Source: Desulfonatronum thiosulfatophilum (GTDB lineage: Bacteria > Desulfobacterota > Desulfovibrionia > Desulfovibrionales > Desulfonatronaceae). From it: a DNA stretch of 64,000 nt. The position numbers were made by a program, and so were the translations under genes. Positions 34,167 through 43,533 of the stretch are shown here, piece by piece. The stretch spans positions 62,001-126,000 of the forward strand of contig NZ_FMXO01000010.1 in assembly GCF_900104215.1 (NCBI RefSeq). Reading direction: 5' to 3'. Below the pieces are notes generated by a model. It did no database searches and was not told where the DNA came from. It was given only the letters and a program-made list of their open reading frames with translations. Every line of letters starts with the position of its first letter. Position 1 is the first letter of the stretch.

Positions 34167-36077
34167 TCAAAACGCCTGACCAATACTGACATACACCTGA
34201 AAGGCATCATCTCTGTCCCGCCTGTTCAGCGGGAAGCCAACGTCCAGGCGAATGGGCGCGAAATCCGTGTAGTAGCGTGCGCCCAGCCCGGCGCCCCACA
34301 TGAAATCTTCGTTGAACCGCAGCTCGGACTCTGAGAATACCTGGCCTCCGTCCAGAAATGCGACCAATCCGAAATTGTTCTTCAGGCGTAGGCGCAGTTC
34401 CATGCTGGTTTCCACCATGCTGCGGCCGCCAATGATCGTACCGTCGAGTTCGGGGCCGATGGATTGGTACGCATAGCCGCGGATCGAACCTCCGCCGCCG
34501 GCGTAGAAGCGCTGGTTCGGGGGCAGACTGAGATTGCCCTCGCCCATGATCGATCCCAGGGCTCCCCGTGCTGCGAGAACCAATCGCTCTTCGGCCATCA
34601 AGGGGAGGTAGGCGCTCAGCCCGCTGAAGAGCTTGAAGAACATGGTACTCATGTCCAAGGTGTCGATAAAGGGTTCCGCCCGCAGTTGCACCCGCCATCC
34701 CGATGAAGGGTTGAGAATATCGTTACGCCTGTCCCAGGTCAGTTCGCCGGGAGTGGAAAACAGGCCGTAGGTCTGGGTCGTACCCAGCTGCGTCGTTTCC
34801 GTGAGCAGGTAATTGGCGCCGAGACTGGTGTACCAGAATTCATCCAGCTGGCGACTCATCTTCACGCCCAGGGCAATGAGCTTGCTTTCCAGGGCTTCCG
34901 TCTTTTCCCGTCCGATGTTGGCCATGAATTCCAGCTGTGATTTTTCCATAAAATCGGGAAAGGTGAAGTCCGCGGTAAGCATTTCCCTTTTTTCGGCCAG
35001 ATCCAGCCTAGTGCGCAGGCGCTCTCCCTGGCCGAAAATGTTGCGATGCTCCCATTCCAGCGTAGCGCCGAGACCGGTATCCGTTTCGTAGGATACTCCT
35101 GCCTTGACCGTTCGGGGGACCCGTTCGACCACGGTAATGGTGATGGGCAGGGTCTTCTCGCCGTCAGGACCGCGTTGGGGGGTATCCGCATGCGAAACAT
35201 CCACCATGGTGAACAGGCCGGTCGGCATCAAGTCTGACCGAATTCGGTTCAGCAGGGAGGCTTGATAGAGCTGGTCCTCCGACCAAGGCGCCTTGTTCAT
35301 GATATAGTCGAGATGTACCCGCTCCAAGCCCTGGACGATGATCGGGCCGAAGCGGACCATTGGTCCCGGGTTGAAGGAGTAAGTAACGGTTATGGTCCGG
35401 AGTTCGTGGTCCACCAGGGCTTCTTTGAGCGCCACCTGGGGAAAGGGATGGCCGTGTTCCCGAAAATAACCCCGTAACTCGCTCACGCCCTGTTCAATTT
35501 CCGGAGCGCGGGCCCTGCTGTTCAGGTTCAGGTTCACGGTTTCAGCGTCGAGCGGAGGCAGATCCGCTTCCAGCTCGGGAAGCGGGCCGTCAAAATGCAC
35601 GGCTTGCAGGGTATAGGCAGGTCCGGGACGCACCAGGAAGACGACCCGAGGCGGGGATTCATCGTAATTGACCTGTACCTCCACCTGGGCGTCGTAATAT
35701 CCTTCGGATCGCAGTCCGCGCTGCAGGTTTTGAATGTCGCTTCTGGCTCGACGCTCGAGCATTTCAGGAGTGGCTGGCAGTCGCTCGCGCAGGGCGTAGG
35801 TTTCGGAGACGAATTGCAGCACCTCCGTCAGCCCGTTGTCCAGTTCCCCCCGAAATTCCACCCGATAGGCATCCGAGCCGAACAGGGACTGCTGCAGGGG
35901 ATCGGGGAGAATGTCCCGAAAAGCATCAAACTGAGCCAATGCCAGGCCGGACATCAGGACCAGACCGGCAAAGGCAAGAAGGCCGACGCGAACAAGTGCT
36001 TGTATCAAAGGTGGTTTCTCGCTGATCAGGTAAGATAATTTATTGTGAAGCTCTGTCTTGAGTCGGCTTCGTAGCAT
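34167..36077 (-). CDS. tamA: Outer-membrane assembly factor TamA (BamA/Omp85 family)
   Basis: A 636-residue Omp85-family protein. A hydrophobic signal segment (residues about 27-50, ALVRVGLLAFAGLVLMSGLAL) precedes POTRA-type repeats (VEFRGELDNGL, then VVFLVRPGPAYTLQAVHFDG). The C-terminal half is a beta-barrel with RFYAGGGGSIRGYAYQSIGP (the RGY motif of lid loop 6) and a terminal Phe (SIGQAF), as expected for outer-membrane insertion. TamA and TamB form the translocation and assembly module. The start is uncertain: the first ATG lies inside a palindromic repeat remnant, and an internal TTG (residue 25) would leave just the signal peptide. Confidence 0.92.
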   Translation of the reverse strand: MLRSRLKTELHNKLSYLISEKPPLIQALVRVGLLAFAGLVLMSGLALAQFDAFRDILPDPLQQSLFGSDAYRVEFRGELDNGLTEVLQFVSETYALRERLPATPEMLERRARSDIQNLQRGLRSEGYYDAQVEVQVNYDESPPRVVFLVRPGPAYTLQAVHFDGPLPELEADLPPLDAETVNLNLNSRARAPEIEQGVSELRGYFREHGHPFPQVALKEALVDHELRTITVTYSFNPGPMVRFGPIIVQGLERVHLDYIMNKAPWSEDQLYQASLLNRIRSDLMPTGLFTMVDVSHADTPQRGPDGEKTLPITITVVERVPRTVKAGVSYETDTGLGATLEWEHRNIFGQGERLRTRLDLAEKREMLTADFTFPDFMEKSQLEFMANIGREKTEALESKLIALGVKMSRQLDEFWYTSLGANYLLTETTQLGTTQTYGLFSTPGELTWDRRNDILNPSSGWRVQLRAEPFIDTLDMSTMFFKLFSGLSAYLPLMAEERLVLAARGALGSIMGEGNLSLPPNQRFYAGGGGSIRGYAYQSIGPELDGTIIGGRSMVETSMELRLRLKNNFGLVAFLDGGQVFSESELRFNEDFMWGAGLGARYYTDFAPIRLDVGFPLNRRDRDDAFQVYVSIGQAF

Positions 36078-36199
36078 CGAACCATTGCGTGAATAACAAC
36101 CATTTTTACTTCATGAGTCCTGCAATGGTTCTATGAACGAATTCTGACTCAGTCAAACACGCGAGACCGCAAATCAAGGCAGCCGGAACGTTTCTTGTC
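36062..36199 (+). repeat. Diverged copy C of the palindromic element, overlapping the tamA start
   Basis: GGCTTCGTAGCATCGAACCATTGC and GCAATGGTTCTATGAACGAA with TTCTGACTCAGTCA follow the arrangement of copy A. The outer palindrome arms are missing on the left. The proposed tamA ATG (complement of 36075-36077) lies within it. Confidence 0.7.
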
Positions 36200-36253
36200 T
36201 GCCGCAAGATTTTCTGAAGTGATATCTTTAATCTATATCCGAATGGCATAAAT

Positions 36254-38068
36254 TCAAGAATTTCTGTCAAAAGGTTCAGCCTGATTTGTTTGAGCCGTGC
36301 GCAGAGTTTCGAAGCCTTCCCCTTGATGGACCGTGAGCTGGTTGAAGGGGATCACCCAGCCACGTTCGTTGCAGACCTGCACGCAGGCCTGCTGGATGAT
36401 GCGCCCGACGGCCCAGTACGAACCTGCCGCACTGCCGCGCATCATCACGTAGATCAGGTAGTCCAGGGACGATGATCCGGCTTCCTTGAAATCTACAAGC
36501 ACGGATTCCAGACTCTCGTCGAATGAACGTCGCAGGGCCTGGGTCACGGCGGCTTCAAAAACGCCTGGAACTTCATCCAGGCAGATGGCCTGATGCTGGT
36601 AATCGATACCGAAGGTCACGGCAAAGCCGAATCCGTTGCGGGACAGGTTACGGGGAGAAGAACCCAGGAAAGAACCGGTGGAGAAAGTGCGAACCGAGCC
36701 GACATGCTTGACCTGGACCACTTCCGGTGTCTGCAGCAGGACTTGGCCGTAGGTGCCGTCGGCGAGCATGACGAACTCGCCTTGTCGCGTGGGAAACCAC
36801 GGCTCATCCGGTTCGTCCGGACGGGAGACCATCCCGGACAGTTCCGCGAGGGGGCGGCGCAGGATGCCGCCTTGCAGTTCCGGATTGACCAGGGTGGAGT
36901 ACATGTTCAGATTCTTGATCTCCCAGGGCACGCCGTTCAGGAGGATTCGTTCTCCTTCCCGGACCGGCCCCATGTCCAATAACATCCGGACTTCGGTCAT
37001 GAAGCGAGGCAGGTAGGTTCGGGAGCCCACTGCTATCAGCACGAGAATGATCATGGCAAAGCCAAGCAGCAGCCAGTCCCCGGAAACATAGAGGACAAGG
37101 AGCAGAACGCACAAGGCCGCGAGTACCGAAAAAACCTGGTAGCCGACGGTCATCAGTCGGGCGTAGGGTTTGCGTTTTACAGGCGGCTGATTCTCTTTTC
37201 CGCGCTGAATGACCTTGGGCAAGGTCTGCAGGAGGAACCAGATGCCGCCGGTGGCGACAATCGCCAGCAGCAGGATCAATCCTCTGCCATGGACAAAGGA
37301 CAGCAGGCCCTGATGGAGCATGCTCCAGAATGTATCCTGTTCTTCCCGCAATTCCCGCAACTGAAAATTCAGTAATTCGATTTCCAGCAGCAGGTCGGAC
37401 CTGCGCTGAAGCCATGATTTCTCCAGGGCTTGCAGGCGCTGCAGAAGTTGTTTGTCCTCGACCGCGGCACTGACATTGGCGATGTTGGCCAGGGCTCGTT
37501 CGACAACGTTCAGCCTGGCCCTGTCCTGCGCGATCTGCCGATTCAGACGTTCGATGGTCCGCGGCGCCTCGGTGAACCCTTTGATCTGCTCCAGGAAGGG
37601 TTCAATAATATCGAAGAGTTCTTGTTGCCAGTTGAAGGGGGCGTCGGGTTCGTCCTTGAAGATATTGCTGTCGATGCCTCCGGTGGCAATGGATTCAAAG
37701 GTGATCCTGGAGGCCAGGATCAAGCGTTCCAGTTCAACGATGTCCGCTTCCAGTTCGGCCCGCTCGGACGCTGTTTGGGCGTCGGCTGCCTGCAGTCGCA
37801 ATTCGTTGAGATGATTGCGACGCTCATCGATGGACCGGGCAATACCGGCCAGCTGGGCACGTACCGTCTCCAGTCTGACTTCCAGGTTCTGGTTGACGGC
37901 CGGTTCTTCCGCGGGCACCGCTGGTGCGGGTTGTACCAACGTTTCATTCAGAACTGCGCCAGAGTTTTCGCGGACTTCGGCAACTGCCTGGAAGCCGACA
38001 ATAAAAAATAGAGTCAGGGTTAAAAGCAGGAGCAGGCGGAATGGATGCAATGCCTTCAGTATGGTCAT
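36254..38068 (-). CDS. MscS-like mechanosensitive channel protein with long periplasmic coiled coil
   Basis: A 604-residue protein. A signal peptide (ALHPFRLLLLLTLTLFFIVGF) leads to a periplasmic part of about 230 residues rich in coiled coil (ERAELEADIVELERLIL, NRQIAQDRARLNVVERAL). Membrane segments follow near 275-300, 330-350 and 355-380; then a beta-rich MscS-type cytoplasmic domain (VREGERILLNGVPWEIKNL) and a C-terminal alpha/beta part. Closely resembles long MscS relatives such as MscK. I start it at ATG 38068, where CAGGAGAAG gives a good ribosome-binding site; a longer frame lacks one. It precedes tamA on the same strand. Confidence 0.8.
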   Translation of the reverse strand: MTILKALHPFRLLLLLTLTLFFIVGFQAVAEVRENSGAVLNETLVQPAPAVPAEEPAVNQNLEVRLETVRAQLAGIARSIDERRNHLNELRLQAADAQTASERAELEADIVELERLILASRITFESIATGGIDSNIFKDEPDAPFNWQQELFDIIEPFLEQIKGFTEAPRTIERLNRQIAQDRARLNVVERALANIANVSAAVEDKQLLQRLQALEKSWLQRRSDLLLEIELLNFQLRELREEQDTFWSMLHQGLLSFVHGRGLILLLAIVATGGIWFLLQTLPKVIQRGKENQPPVKRKPYARLMTVGYQVFSVLAALCVLLLVLYVSGDWLLLGFAMIILVLIAVGSRTYLPRFMTEVRMLLDMGPVREGERILLNGVPWEIKNLNMYSTLVNPELQGGILRRPLAELSGMVSRPDEPDEPWFPTRQGEFVMLADGTYGQVLLQTPEVVQVKHVGSVRTFSTGSFLGSSPRNLSRNGFGFAVTFGIDYQHQAICLDEVPGVFEAAVTQALRRSFDESLESVLVDFKEAGSSSLDYLIYVMMRGSAAGSYWAVGRIIQQACVQVCNERGWVIPFNQLTVHQGEGFETLRTAQTNQAEPFDRNS

Positions 38069-38414
38069 GAAGCTTCTCCTGAGATTAATTCGTCTTATAG
38101 ACTTGGCTGATCTTGTACGGCGCATGCAGCGGTGAAAACTGCTGCACCTTGGAAGATATGGGCGCATTCACGGGATGCGTGCAATGGATGCCGAAAGTTG
38201 TGCACTCGGTCGGTGGTTCCGGGAATCATTTGAAAGCAGGAAGGGTGCAGCAAAACAAGGGGGTGTTGCGGACGGAGCGCTTGAACATGATTGTTGAAGA
38301 GAGTACAAACTGAAAAGTAGTTGACAAGGCAATCAATCCTCCTCATTTACCTCACCGTTTCGGTTTTCGCAACCAGGACTTCCCAAAATCAACCAATCCC
38401 CAAGGTGGGCTCGC
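38069..38414. other. Divergent promoter region of 346 bases
   Basis: The MscS-like gene (minus) and the RND operon (plus) are transcribed away from each other. A TTGACA sequence at 38321-38326 could be a -35 element for the RND operon, but no good -10 is visible at the right distance. Nothing else is recognisable. Confidence 0.45.
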
Positions 38415-39482
38415 ATGTATCTGTTCATGATAATAAAAGGATCGTCCCTTTGCCGGTCGATGCTGCTGGCCGTAATGAGCATGGCCCTGCTTGGCGCATG
38501 CTCAAATTCTTTGGGGGATGTCCCCGACGAACCAACCAATCTTCCTCGCAAAGTGAATGTGGTCGTACAGGAAGTATCTCCAACTGAACTCAGGGATGTG
38601 GTCGTCCTGCCCGGCACGGCGGAGCCCTGGCTGAGCGTTGATCTGGCCGCGGAAACCGCGGGCCGGGTTGAAAAATTGTCCGTGCGCGAGGGAGATCGCG
38701 TCACGCCCGGGCAGATTCTGGCGCAGATCGAGGTCACGGCCCTGGCGGCCGGCAGGGCTCGAGCCCAGGCGGCGTTTGATCTGTTCGAGGAACAATTACG
38801 TCGCCGAGAACGTCTATACAAGGACAATATCATCTCCGAGGAAGAACTGGATCAGGTTCGCAGCGGAAAGGTCCAGGCCCGGGAGGAATTGCGGCAGGCC
38901 GAAATTGAGTACGGTCGCGGCCTTGTGCGGGCGCCGGGCGCAGGTCGGGTGAACAACATGCGGACCGAAGTCGGCGAATTCGTGGATCGGGGACAGGGGA
39001 TCATCGAGTTGGTGGATATCGATAAAATCAAGGTTCAGGTTCAGGTTCCGGAGATGGACGTGCGGTTTCTGAACGTCGAACAGCCTGCCGCGGTGATCGT
39101 GGACGCCTTCTCGGAGCAGACATTCTCCGGGATTGTCGACTTCATCGCCTATCGGGCCGATCCCGCCACCAGAACCTTCCGGACCCAGGTGGTGGTGGAA
39201 AATCCTGACGGAACGATCCGCCCGGGGATGATCGCCCGGGTGATGTTCGTCCGCCAGGTGATTCCGGACGCCGTGACCATACCGTTGTCCGCCATGATCG
39301 ACAGGGGCGGGGAACGGCTCGTCTACGTGGAGGAGGACGGCGTTGCCAGAGCCCGCAATGTCTCCATCGGCGTGATCGAACGCGACCGCATCCAGATCAC
39401 CCGAGGATTGGAACCTGGCGACCGCCTGATCGTTGCCGGTCATCGCGAGGTGGAAGAAGGGACGGCGGTGGTGGTGCAATGA
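38415..39482 (+). CDS. RND efflux periplasmic adaptor (membrane-fusion lipoprotein)
   Basis: A 355-residue HlyD-type adaptor. The signal peptide ends in a lipobox (MALLGAC), so it is anchored as a lipoprotein. The barrel-sandwich lipoyl-like domain (VEKLSVREGDRVTPGQILAQIE), alpha hairpin (QVRSGKVQAREELRQAEIEY), second lipoyl half (LVRAPGAGRVNNM) and beta-barrel domain are in the normal order. It links the inner-membrane pump to an outer-membrane factor. No outer-membrane factor gene lies nearby. The RND permease gene overlaps its stop by four bases (ATGA). Confidence 0.93.
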   Translation: MYLFMIIKGSSLCRSMLLAVMSMALLGACSNSLGDVPDEPTNLPRKVNVVVQEVSPTELRDVVVLPGTAEPWLSVDLAAETAGRVEKLSVREGDRVTPGQILAQIEVTALAAGRARAQAAFDLFEEQLRRRERLYKDNIISEEELDQVRSGKVQAREELRQAEIEYGRGLVRAPGAGRVNNMRTEVGEFVDRGQGIIELVDIDKIKVQVQVPEMDVRFLNVEQPAAVIVDAFSEQTFSGIVDFIAYRADPATRTFRTQVVVENPDGTIRPGMIARVMFVRQVIPDAVTIPLSAMIDRGGERLVYVEEDGVARARNVSIGVIERDRIQITRGLEPGDRLIVAGHREVEEGTAVVVQ

Positions 39483-42400
39483 TCGTCAACTCCTGGGCCC
39501 TGCGGCGACAAGCTACGGTCCTGACCCTGCTGGTGATCCTGGTGATCATCGGCGTGCATTCCTATCGGACCCTGCCCCGGGAAGCCTTTCCGGACATCAC
39601 CATTCCCTACGTGTTTGTGACCACCACCTATGAAGGCGTGGCGCCGGAGGATATGGAGACGCTGATCACCATGCCCATCGAGCGCAAGCTCAAAGGGTTG
39701 GCCGGGGTGGAGGAAATCCGGGCCAGTTCGGCCGAGGGTCTGTCCACGGTGGCGGTGAAGTTCATCCCTTCGGTGGATATCGACGACGCCCTGCAGAAGG
39801 TCCGGGTCAAGGTGGATCAGGCCAAGGCGGATCTGCCGTCGGACCTGGAGGACGACCCGGTGGTGGAGGAGGTCAACTTCTCGGACATCCCGGTGATCCG
39901 GGTGGTGCTCTCCGGCCCCTATTCCCTGGCCCGGCTGAAGACCTGGGGCGAGGATCTCAAGGACCGAATCGAGACCATTCCCGGCGTGCTGAACGTCCTG
40001 GAAAGCGGTGGACTGGACCGGGAAATCCGGGTGGAATTCGACCTGGACCGAATCCGGGCCTACAACGTTCCTTTTTCCAGCATGATCCAGGCCGTGACCC
40101 AGAGCAACGTGAACATGCCCGGCGGAAGCATGGACATCGGCGAGACCCGCTATCTGGTCCGGGTGCCCGAGGATTTCAAGCATCCCGCGGAGATCTTCTC
40201 CATCGTGGCCTTTGTCCGGGATGGAAAGCCGGTCTACCTGCGGGACGTGGCCCGGATCGAGGACACGCACAAGGACCCCCTGACCCGCAGCCGGATCAAC
40301 GGACGAGCCAGCGTGACCCTCTCCGTGCAGAAACGCAGCGGTGAGAACATCGTGCGCATCTGCGACGAAGTGCGGGCCCTGGTGGCGCAGGCCGTGCCGG
40401 ATCTGCCTCCGGACCTGCAAGTGGACATCACCTCGGACATGTCCGAGGACGTCCGCGAAATCGTTGCTGACCTGGAAAACAACATCCTCACCGGCCTGAT
40501 CCTGGTGCTGGCCGTCATCCTGGCCTTCATCGGCGGCAGATCGGCCATCTTCGTGGCCCTGGCCATTCCCTATTCCATGTTCATCGGCTTCGCCCTGTTG
40601 GCCGGGTTCGGAATCACCCTGAACATGGTCGTGCTCTTTTCCCTGATCCTGGCCCTGGGCATGCTCGTGGACAACGGCATCGTCATCGTGGAGAACATCT
40701 ACCGGCACATGCAGGAGGGCCGTCCCCGGGAGGTCGCGGCGCGCATCGGCACGGATCAGGTGGCCTGGCCGGTGATCACGGCCACCTTGACCACGCTATC
40801 CGCGTTCATCCCGCTGCTTTTCTGGCCGGGAATCGTCGGGGAATTCATGAAGTTCCTGCCCAAGACCCTGATCATGGTTCTTTCGGCCTCGCTGTTCGTG
40901 GCCCTGGTGGTCAATCCGGTGCTTTCGGCCCGCTACCAGACCGTGCGGCGGCCTAAAATCAGCGATGTGGACGATCCTGACCAACCCGTGCGCGAAGTCT
41001 GGGTCAAGCGGGCCTATCTGAGGCTGCTGGAATGGTCGCTCGGTCATCGTTTGATCGTGCTGTCCATCGCCGTACTGCTCCTGGCTGCGTCTATGGTCGG
41101 GTTCGGGATCTGGGGCAAGGGCGTGGAGTTCTTTCCGGAAACCGATCCGAACCGGGCCTTCGTGCACATCCGGGCGCCGGAAGGCACCAGTCTGGACGCC
41201 TCGGACCGGCTGGTGGCCCAGGTGGAAGAGATCGTCATGGAATACGACGACATCAAGTTCGTGATCGCCAATATCGGCTCCGCCGGCGGCGATCCCTTCT
41301 CCGCCGGTGGGCCGGGCACTCATTTGAGTCGGGTGGCTCTGGACTTTGTGGATTTCCATGACCGTTCCCGGTCCTCGGCCAAGACCCTGGACGAGATTAG
41401 GGAGCGGGTGCTTGCGGCCATTGCCGGGGCCGAAGTCCAGGTGGAGGCCGAGGAGGGCGGACCGCCTACTGGACCCGCCGTGAACATGGAAATCAGCGGC
41501 AGGGACATTCATGTGCTGGGAGAACTGGCCGCCCAGGTGCGCAGAACCATCCGGGACGTTCCCGGACTGGTGGATCTGAAGGACAATTTCGTCCACGGCC
41601 GTCCGGAAATCCGGATCAACGTGAACAAGGAAAAAGCGGCGCTCCTCGGCCTGGACACCTACACCATCGCCTACACCGTGAAGGCCGCCGTGGGCGGCGT
41701 GCGTGTGGGCGTGCTGCGCGACGACCGGGACGAATACGACATCACGGCCCGGCTGCCGGAAGAGGCCAGGGATTCCCTGGAATCCCTGAAACGTTTGACG
41801 GTGTCCGGCCCCCTGGGCGAACCTATCCCCCTGACCAGCGTGGCGGAAGTGGAACTGGGCAGCGGCGTGGGCGACATCATGCGCCTGAACCAGCGCCGGG
41901 TGGTCACGGTTTCGGCGTCGGTCTCCGGAAGGCTGGCCAACGACGTGCTCCGGGAGATCGAACTGCGCCTGGCCGACTTCGAGTGGCCCCGGGGTTATAC
42001 CTACCAGTTCACCGGAGAGCAGGAGGAGCAGGCCAAGGCTCAGGAGTTTCTGAGCAAGGCCTTCATGGCCGTGCTGTTCCTGATCTTCCTGATCCTGATC
42101 ACCCAGTTCAATTCCATCATTCCGGGCCTGATCATCCTGGCATCGGTGCTCTTTTCGCTGATCGGAGTCTTTCTCGGTCTGTTGGTCACGGGCACGGCCT
42201 TCGGAATCATCATGACCGGCATCGGCGTGATCAGCCTGGCCGGCGTGGTGGTGAACAACGCCATCGTGCTCATCGACTACTACATGCAGCTCCTGGCCAG
42301 GGGCATGGAACGCAAGGACGCCCTGCTGCGCGCGGGCATGGTCCGCTTTCGGCCGGTAATGCTTACGGCCATTACCACCATCCTCGGCCTGATGCCCATG

Positions 42401-42616
42401 GCCACCGGCGTCAGCTTCGACTTCAGGAGCCTGTCCTGGAGCATCGGCGGGGAATCCGCCCAATGGTGGGGTCCCATGGCCGTAGCCGTGGTCTTCGGCC
42501 TGGCCGTGGCCACGCTCCTGACCCTGGTGGTCGTTCCCGTGCTCTGCTCTCTGTCCAAGGGCCTGCCGAAGGTGGCGCAGGGTCTGTACGGGGGGAGGGA
42601 TCAGGATCCGGTGTAG
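39479..42616 (+). CDS. RND (AcrB/MexB-type) efflux pump permease
   Basis: A 1045-residue resistance-nodulation-division transporter, normal in length. The key motif LILALGMLVDNGIVIVENIY lies near residue 390-410, holding the TM4 proton-relay Asp; GVEEIRAS, FPDITIPYVFVTT and MTGIGVISLAGVVVNNAIVL mark both halves. Substrate is unknown. Sequences such as DITIPYVFVTTTYEG and FPETDPNRAFVHIRAPEG resemble the cluster of RND pumps common in anaerobes, rather than metal-type CusA. It is translationally coupled to the adaptor. Confidence 0.94.
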   Translation: MIVNSWALRRQATVLTLLVILVIIGVHSYRTLPREAFPDITIPYVFVTTTYEGVAPEDMETLITMPIERKLKGLAGVEEIRASSAEGLSTVAVKFIPSVDIDDALQKVRVKVDQAKADLPSDLEDDPVVEEVNFSDIPVIRVVLSGPYSLARLKTWGEDLKDRIETIPGVLNVLESGGLDREIRVEFDLDRIRAYNVPFSSMIQAVTQSNVNMPGGSMDIGETRYLVRVPEDFKHPAEIFSIVAFVRDGKPVYLRDVARIEDTHKDPLTRSRINGRASVTLSVQKRSGENIVRICDEVRALVAQAVPDLPPDLQVDITSDMSEDVREIVADLENNILTGLILVLAVILAFIGGRSAIFVALAIPYSMFIGFALLAGFGITLNMVVLFSLILALGMLVDNGIVIVENIYRHMQEGRPREVAARIGTDQVAWPVITATLTTLSAFIPLLFWPGIVGEFMKFLPKTLIMVLSASLFVALVVNPVLSARYQTVRRPKISDVDDPDQPVREVWVKRAYLRLLEWSLGHRLIVLSIAVLLLAASMVGFGIWGKGVEFFPETDPNRAFVHIRAPEGTSLDASDRLVAQVEEIVMEYDDIKFVIANIGSAGGDPFSAGGPGTHLSRVALDFVDFHDRSRSSAKTLDEIRERVLAAIAGAEVQVEAEEGGPPTGPAVNMEISGRDIHVLGELAAQVRRTIRDVPGLVDLKDNFVHGRPEIRINVNKEKAALLGLDTYTIAYTVKAAVGGVRVGVLRDDRDEYDITARLPEEARDSLESLKRLTVSGPLGEPIPLTSVAEVELGSGVGDIMRLNQRRVVTVSASVSGRLANDVLREIELRLADFEWPRGYTYQFTGEQEEQAKAQEFLSKAFMAVLFLIFLILITQFNSIIPGLIILASVLFSLIGVFLGLLVTGTAFGIIMTGIGVISLAGVVVNNAIVLIDYYMQLLARGMERKDALLRAGMVRFRPVMLTAITTILGLMPMATGVSFDFRSLSWSIGGESAQWWGPMAVAVVFGLAVATLLTLVVVPVLCSLSKGLPKVAQGLYGGRDQDPV

Positions 42617-42656
42617 GAGTGTATCACCTTAATCCTCTGTAGCCGGCAATTCGCTT

Positions 42657-42885
42657 CCAACTACTCAGCTGCGTTCCGGCTTGTCTCGATTTTTCGGCCT
42701 CGCAACTCCTTCGCCGGCTTCGTAACATCGAACCATTGCCCGAATAAACAACAATCGGCGCTTCAGACGTCCGGCAATGGTTCGATGAACGAATCCTGGC
42801 TCAGTCAGACAAGCGATGCCAAAAAATCGAGACAAGCCGGAACACGACATGTCTTGCCATGAAAATGTGCTGAGCAATTACATTC
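42657..42885 (+). repeat. Long nested-palindrome intergenic element, copy B
   Basis: It is the closest relative of copy A at 4799-5022. The outer arms near 42676 and 42818-42842 (CCGGCTTGTCTC and its complement) and inner arms (CATCGAACCATTGCCCGA with TCCGGCAATGGTTCGATG) repeat the same plan. The outermost ends are inverted repeats: ACTACTCAGCTGC on the left and GTGCTGAGCAATTAC at 42867-42881. It separates the RND operon from the convergent cobalt operon. Confidence 0.9.
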
Positions 42886-42891
42886 GCTTTC

Positions 42892-43533
42892 TCAACCCAA
42901 GGCAAACCTCCGGCTGGTCAAGGCGCCCAGGAGTTGCTGGTCGTGGCTGGCGATGATCATGGCGCAGGGGGTGGTTTGCAGTGCTTGCAGAAACAGTTCG
43001 CGTGAAATTGTATCCAGGTCGTTGGTGGGTTCGTCCAGGAGCAGGGCCTGGGGTTGCATGACCAGGACCGTGGCCAGGCAGACCAGGCGTTTCTGGCCGC
43101 CGGAGAGGGTGTGGGGCTGGCGATGGGCGAGGTGGGAGAGGTTCAACGAATCCAGCATGGCCAGGGCGGCATTCCGGGCTTCGGTTTGCGAGAGTCCCTG
43201 GTTCAGCGGGCCGAAGGCCACGTCCTCCAGGACCGTGGGCGAGAAGAGCTGGTCGTCGGGGTTCTGGAAGACAAAGCCCGCAAGTCGGCGCAGGCGGGCA
43301 AGGTCGCTGGACGTGCGCACGGGCTGACCTTGCAACAGCAGAGCGCCTTTGCGTAGCGGAACAAGGCCGACCAGGCTGAGGAGCAGGGTTGTCTTGCCGC
43401 TGCCGTTGGGCCCCATGAGACCGACGCGTTCGCCTGGCAGCAGGGCAAAGTCGATGTCTTTCAGAACGGGTTGCGATCCTTGGGGATACTGAACACTCGC
43501 GCCTTGCAAGGCCAGCAGAGGTGTAGCGCTCAC
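42892..43533 (-). CDS. cbiO: Cobalt ECF transporter ATPase CbiO
   Basis: A 213-residue ABC ATPase of the energy-coupling-factor type. Walker A GPNGSGKT, a Q-loop (FQNPDDQLF, the DDQ form typical of ECF ATPases), the LSGGQKR signature and Walker B LLLDEPTN are all visible. The frame continues upstream within cbiQ, but the true start is GTG at 43533, overlapping the cbiQ stop by four bases. It is the final gene of the cobalt operon. Confidence 0.93.
   Translation of the reverse strand: MSATPLLALQGASVQYPQGSQPVLKDIDFALLPGERVGLMGPNGSGKTTLLLSLVGLVPLRKGALLLQGQPVRTSSDLARLRRLAGFVFQNPDDQLFSPTVLEDVAFGPLNQGLSQTEARNAALAMLDSLNLSHLAHRQPHTLSGGQKRLVCLATVLVMQPQALLLDEPTNDLDTISRELFLQALQTTPCAMIIASHDQQLLGALTSRRFALG

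Noticed and set aside
39440-42463. Long minus-strand frames across the RND permease gene
   Set aside because: Antisense shadows (His-, Asp- and Gln-rich) of a transporter that has all its motifs on the plus strand.
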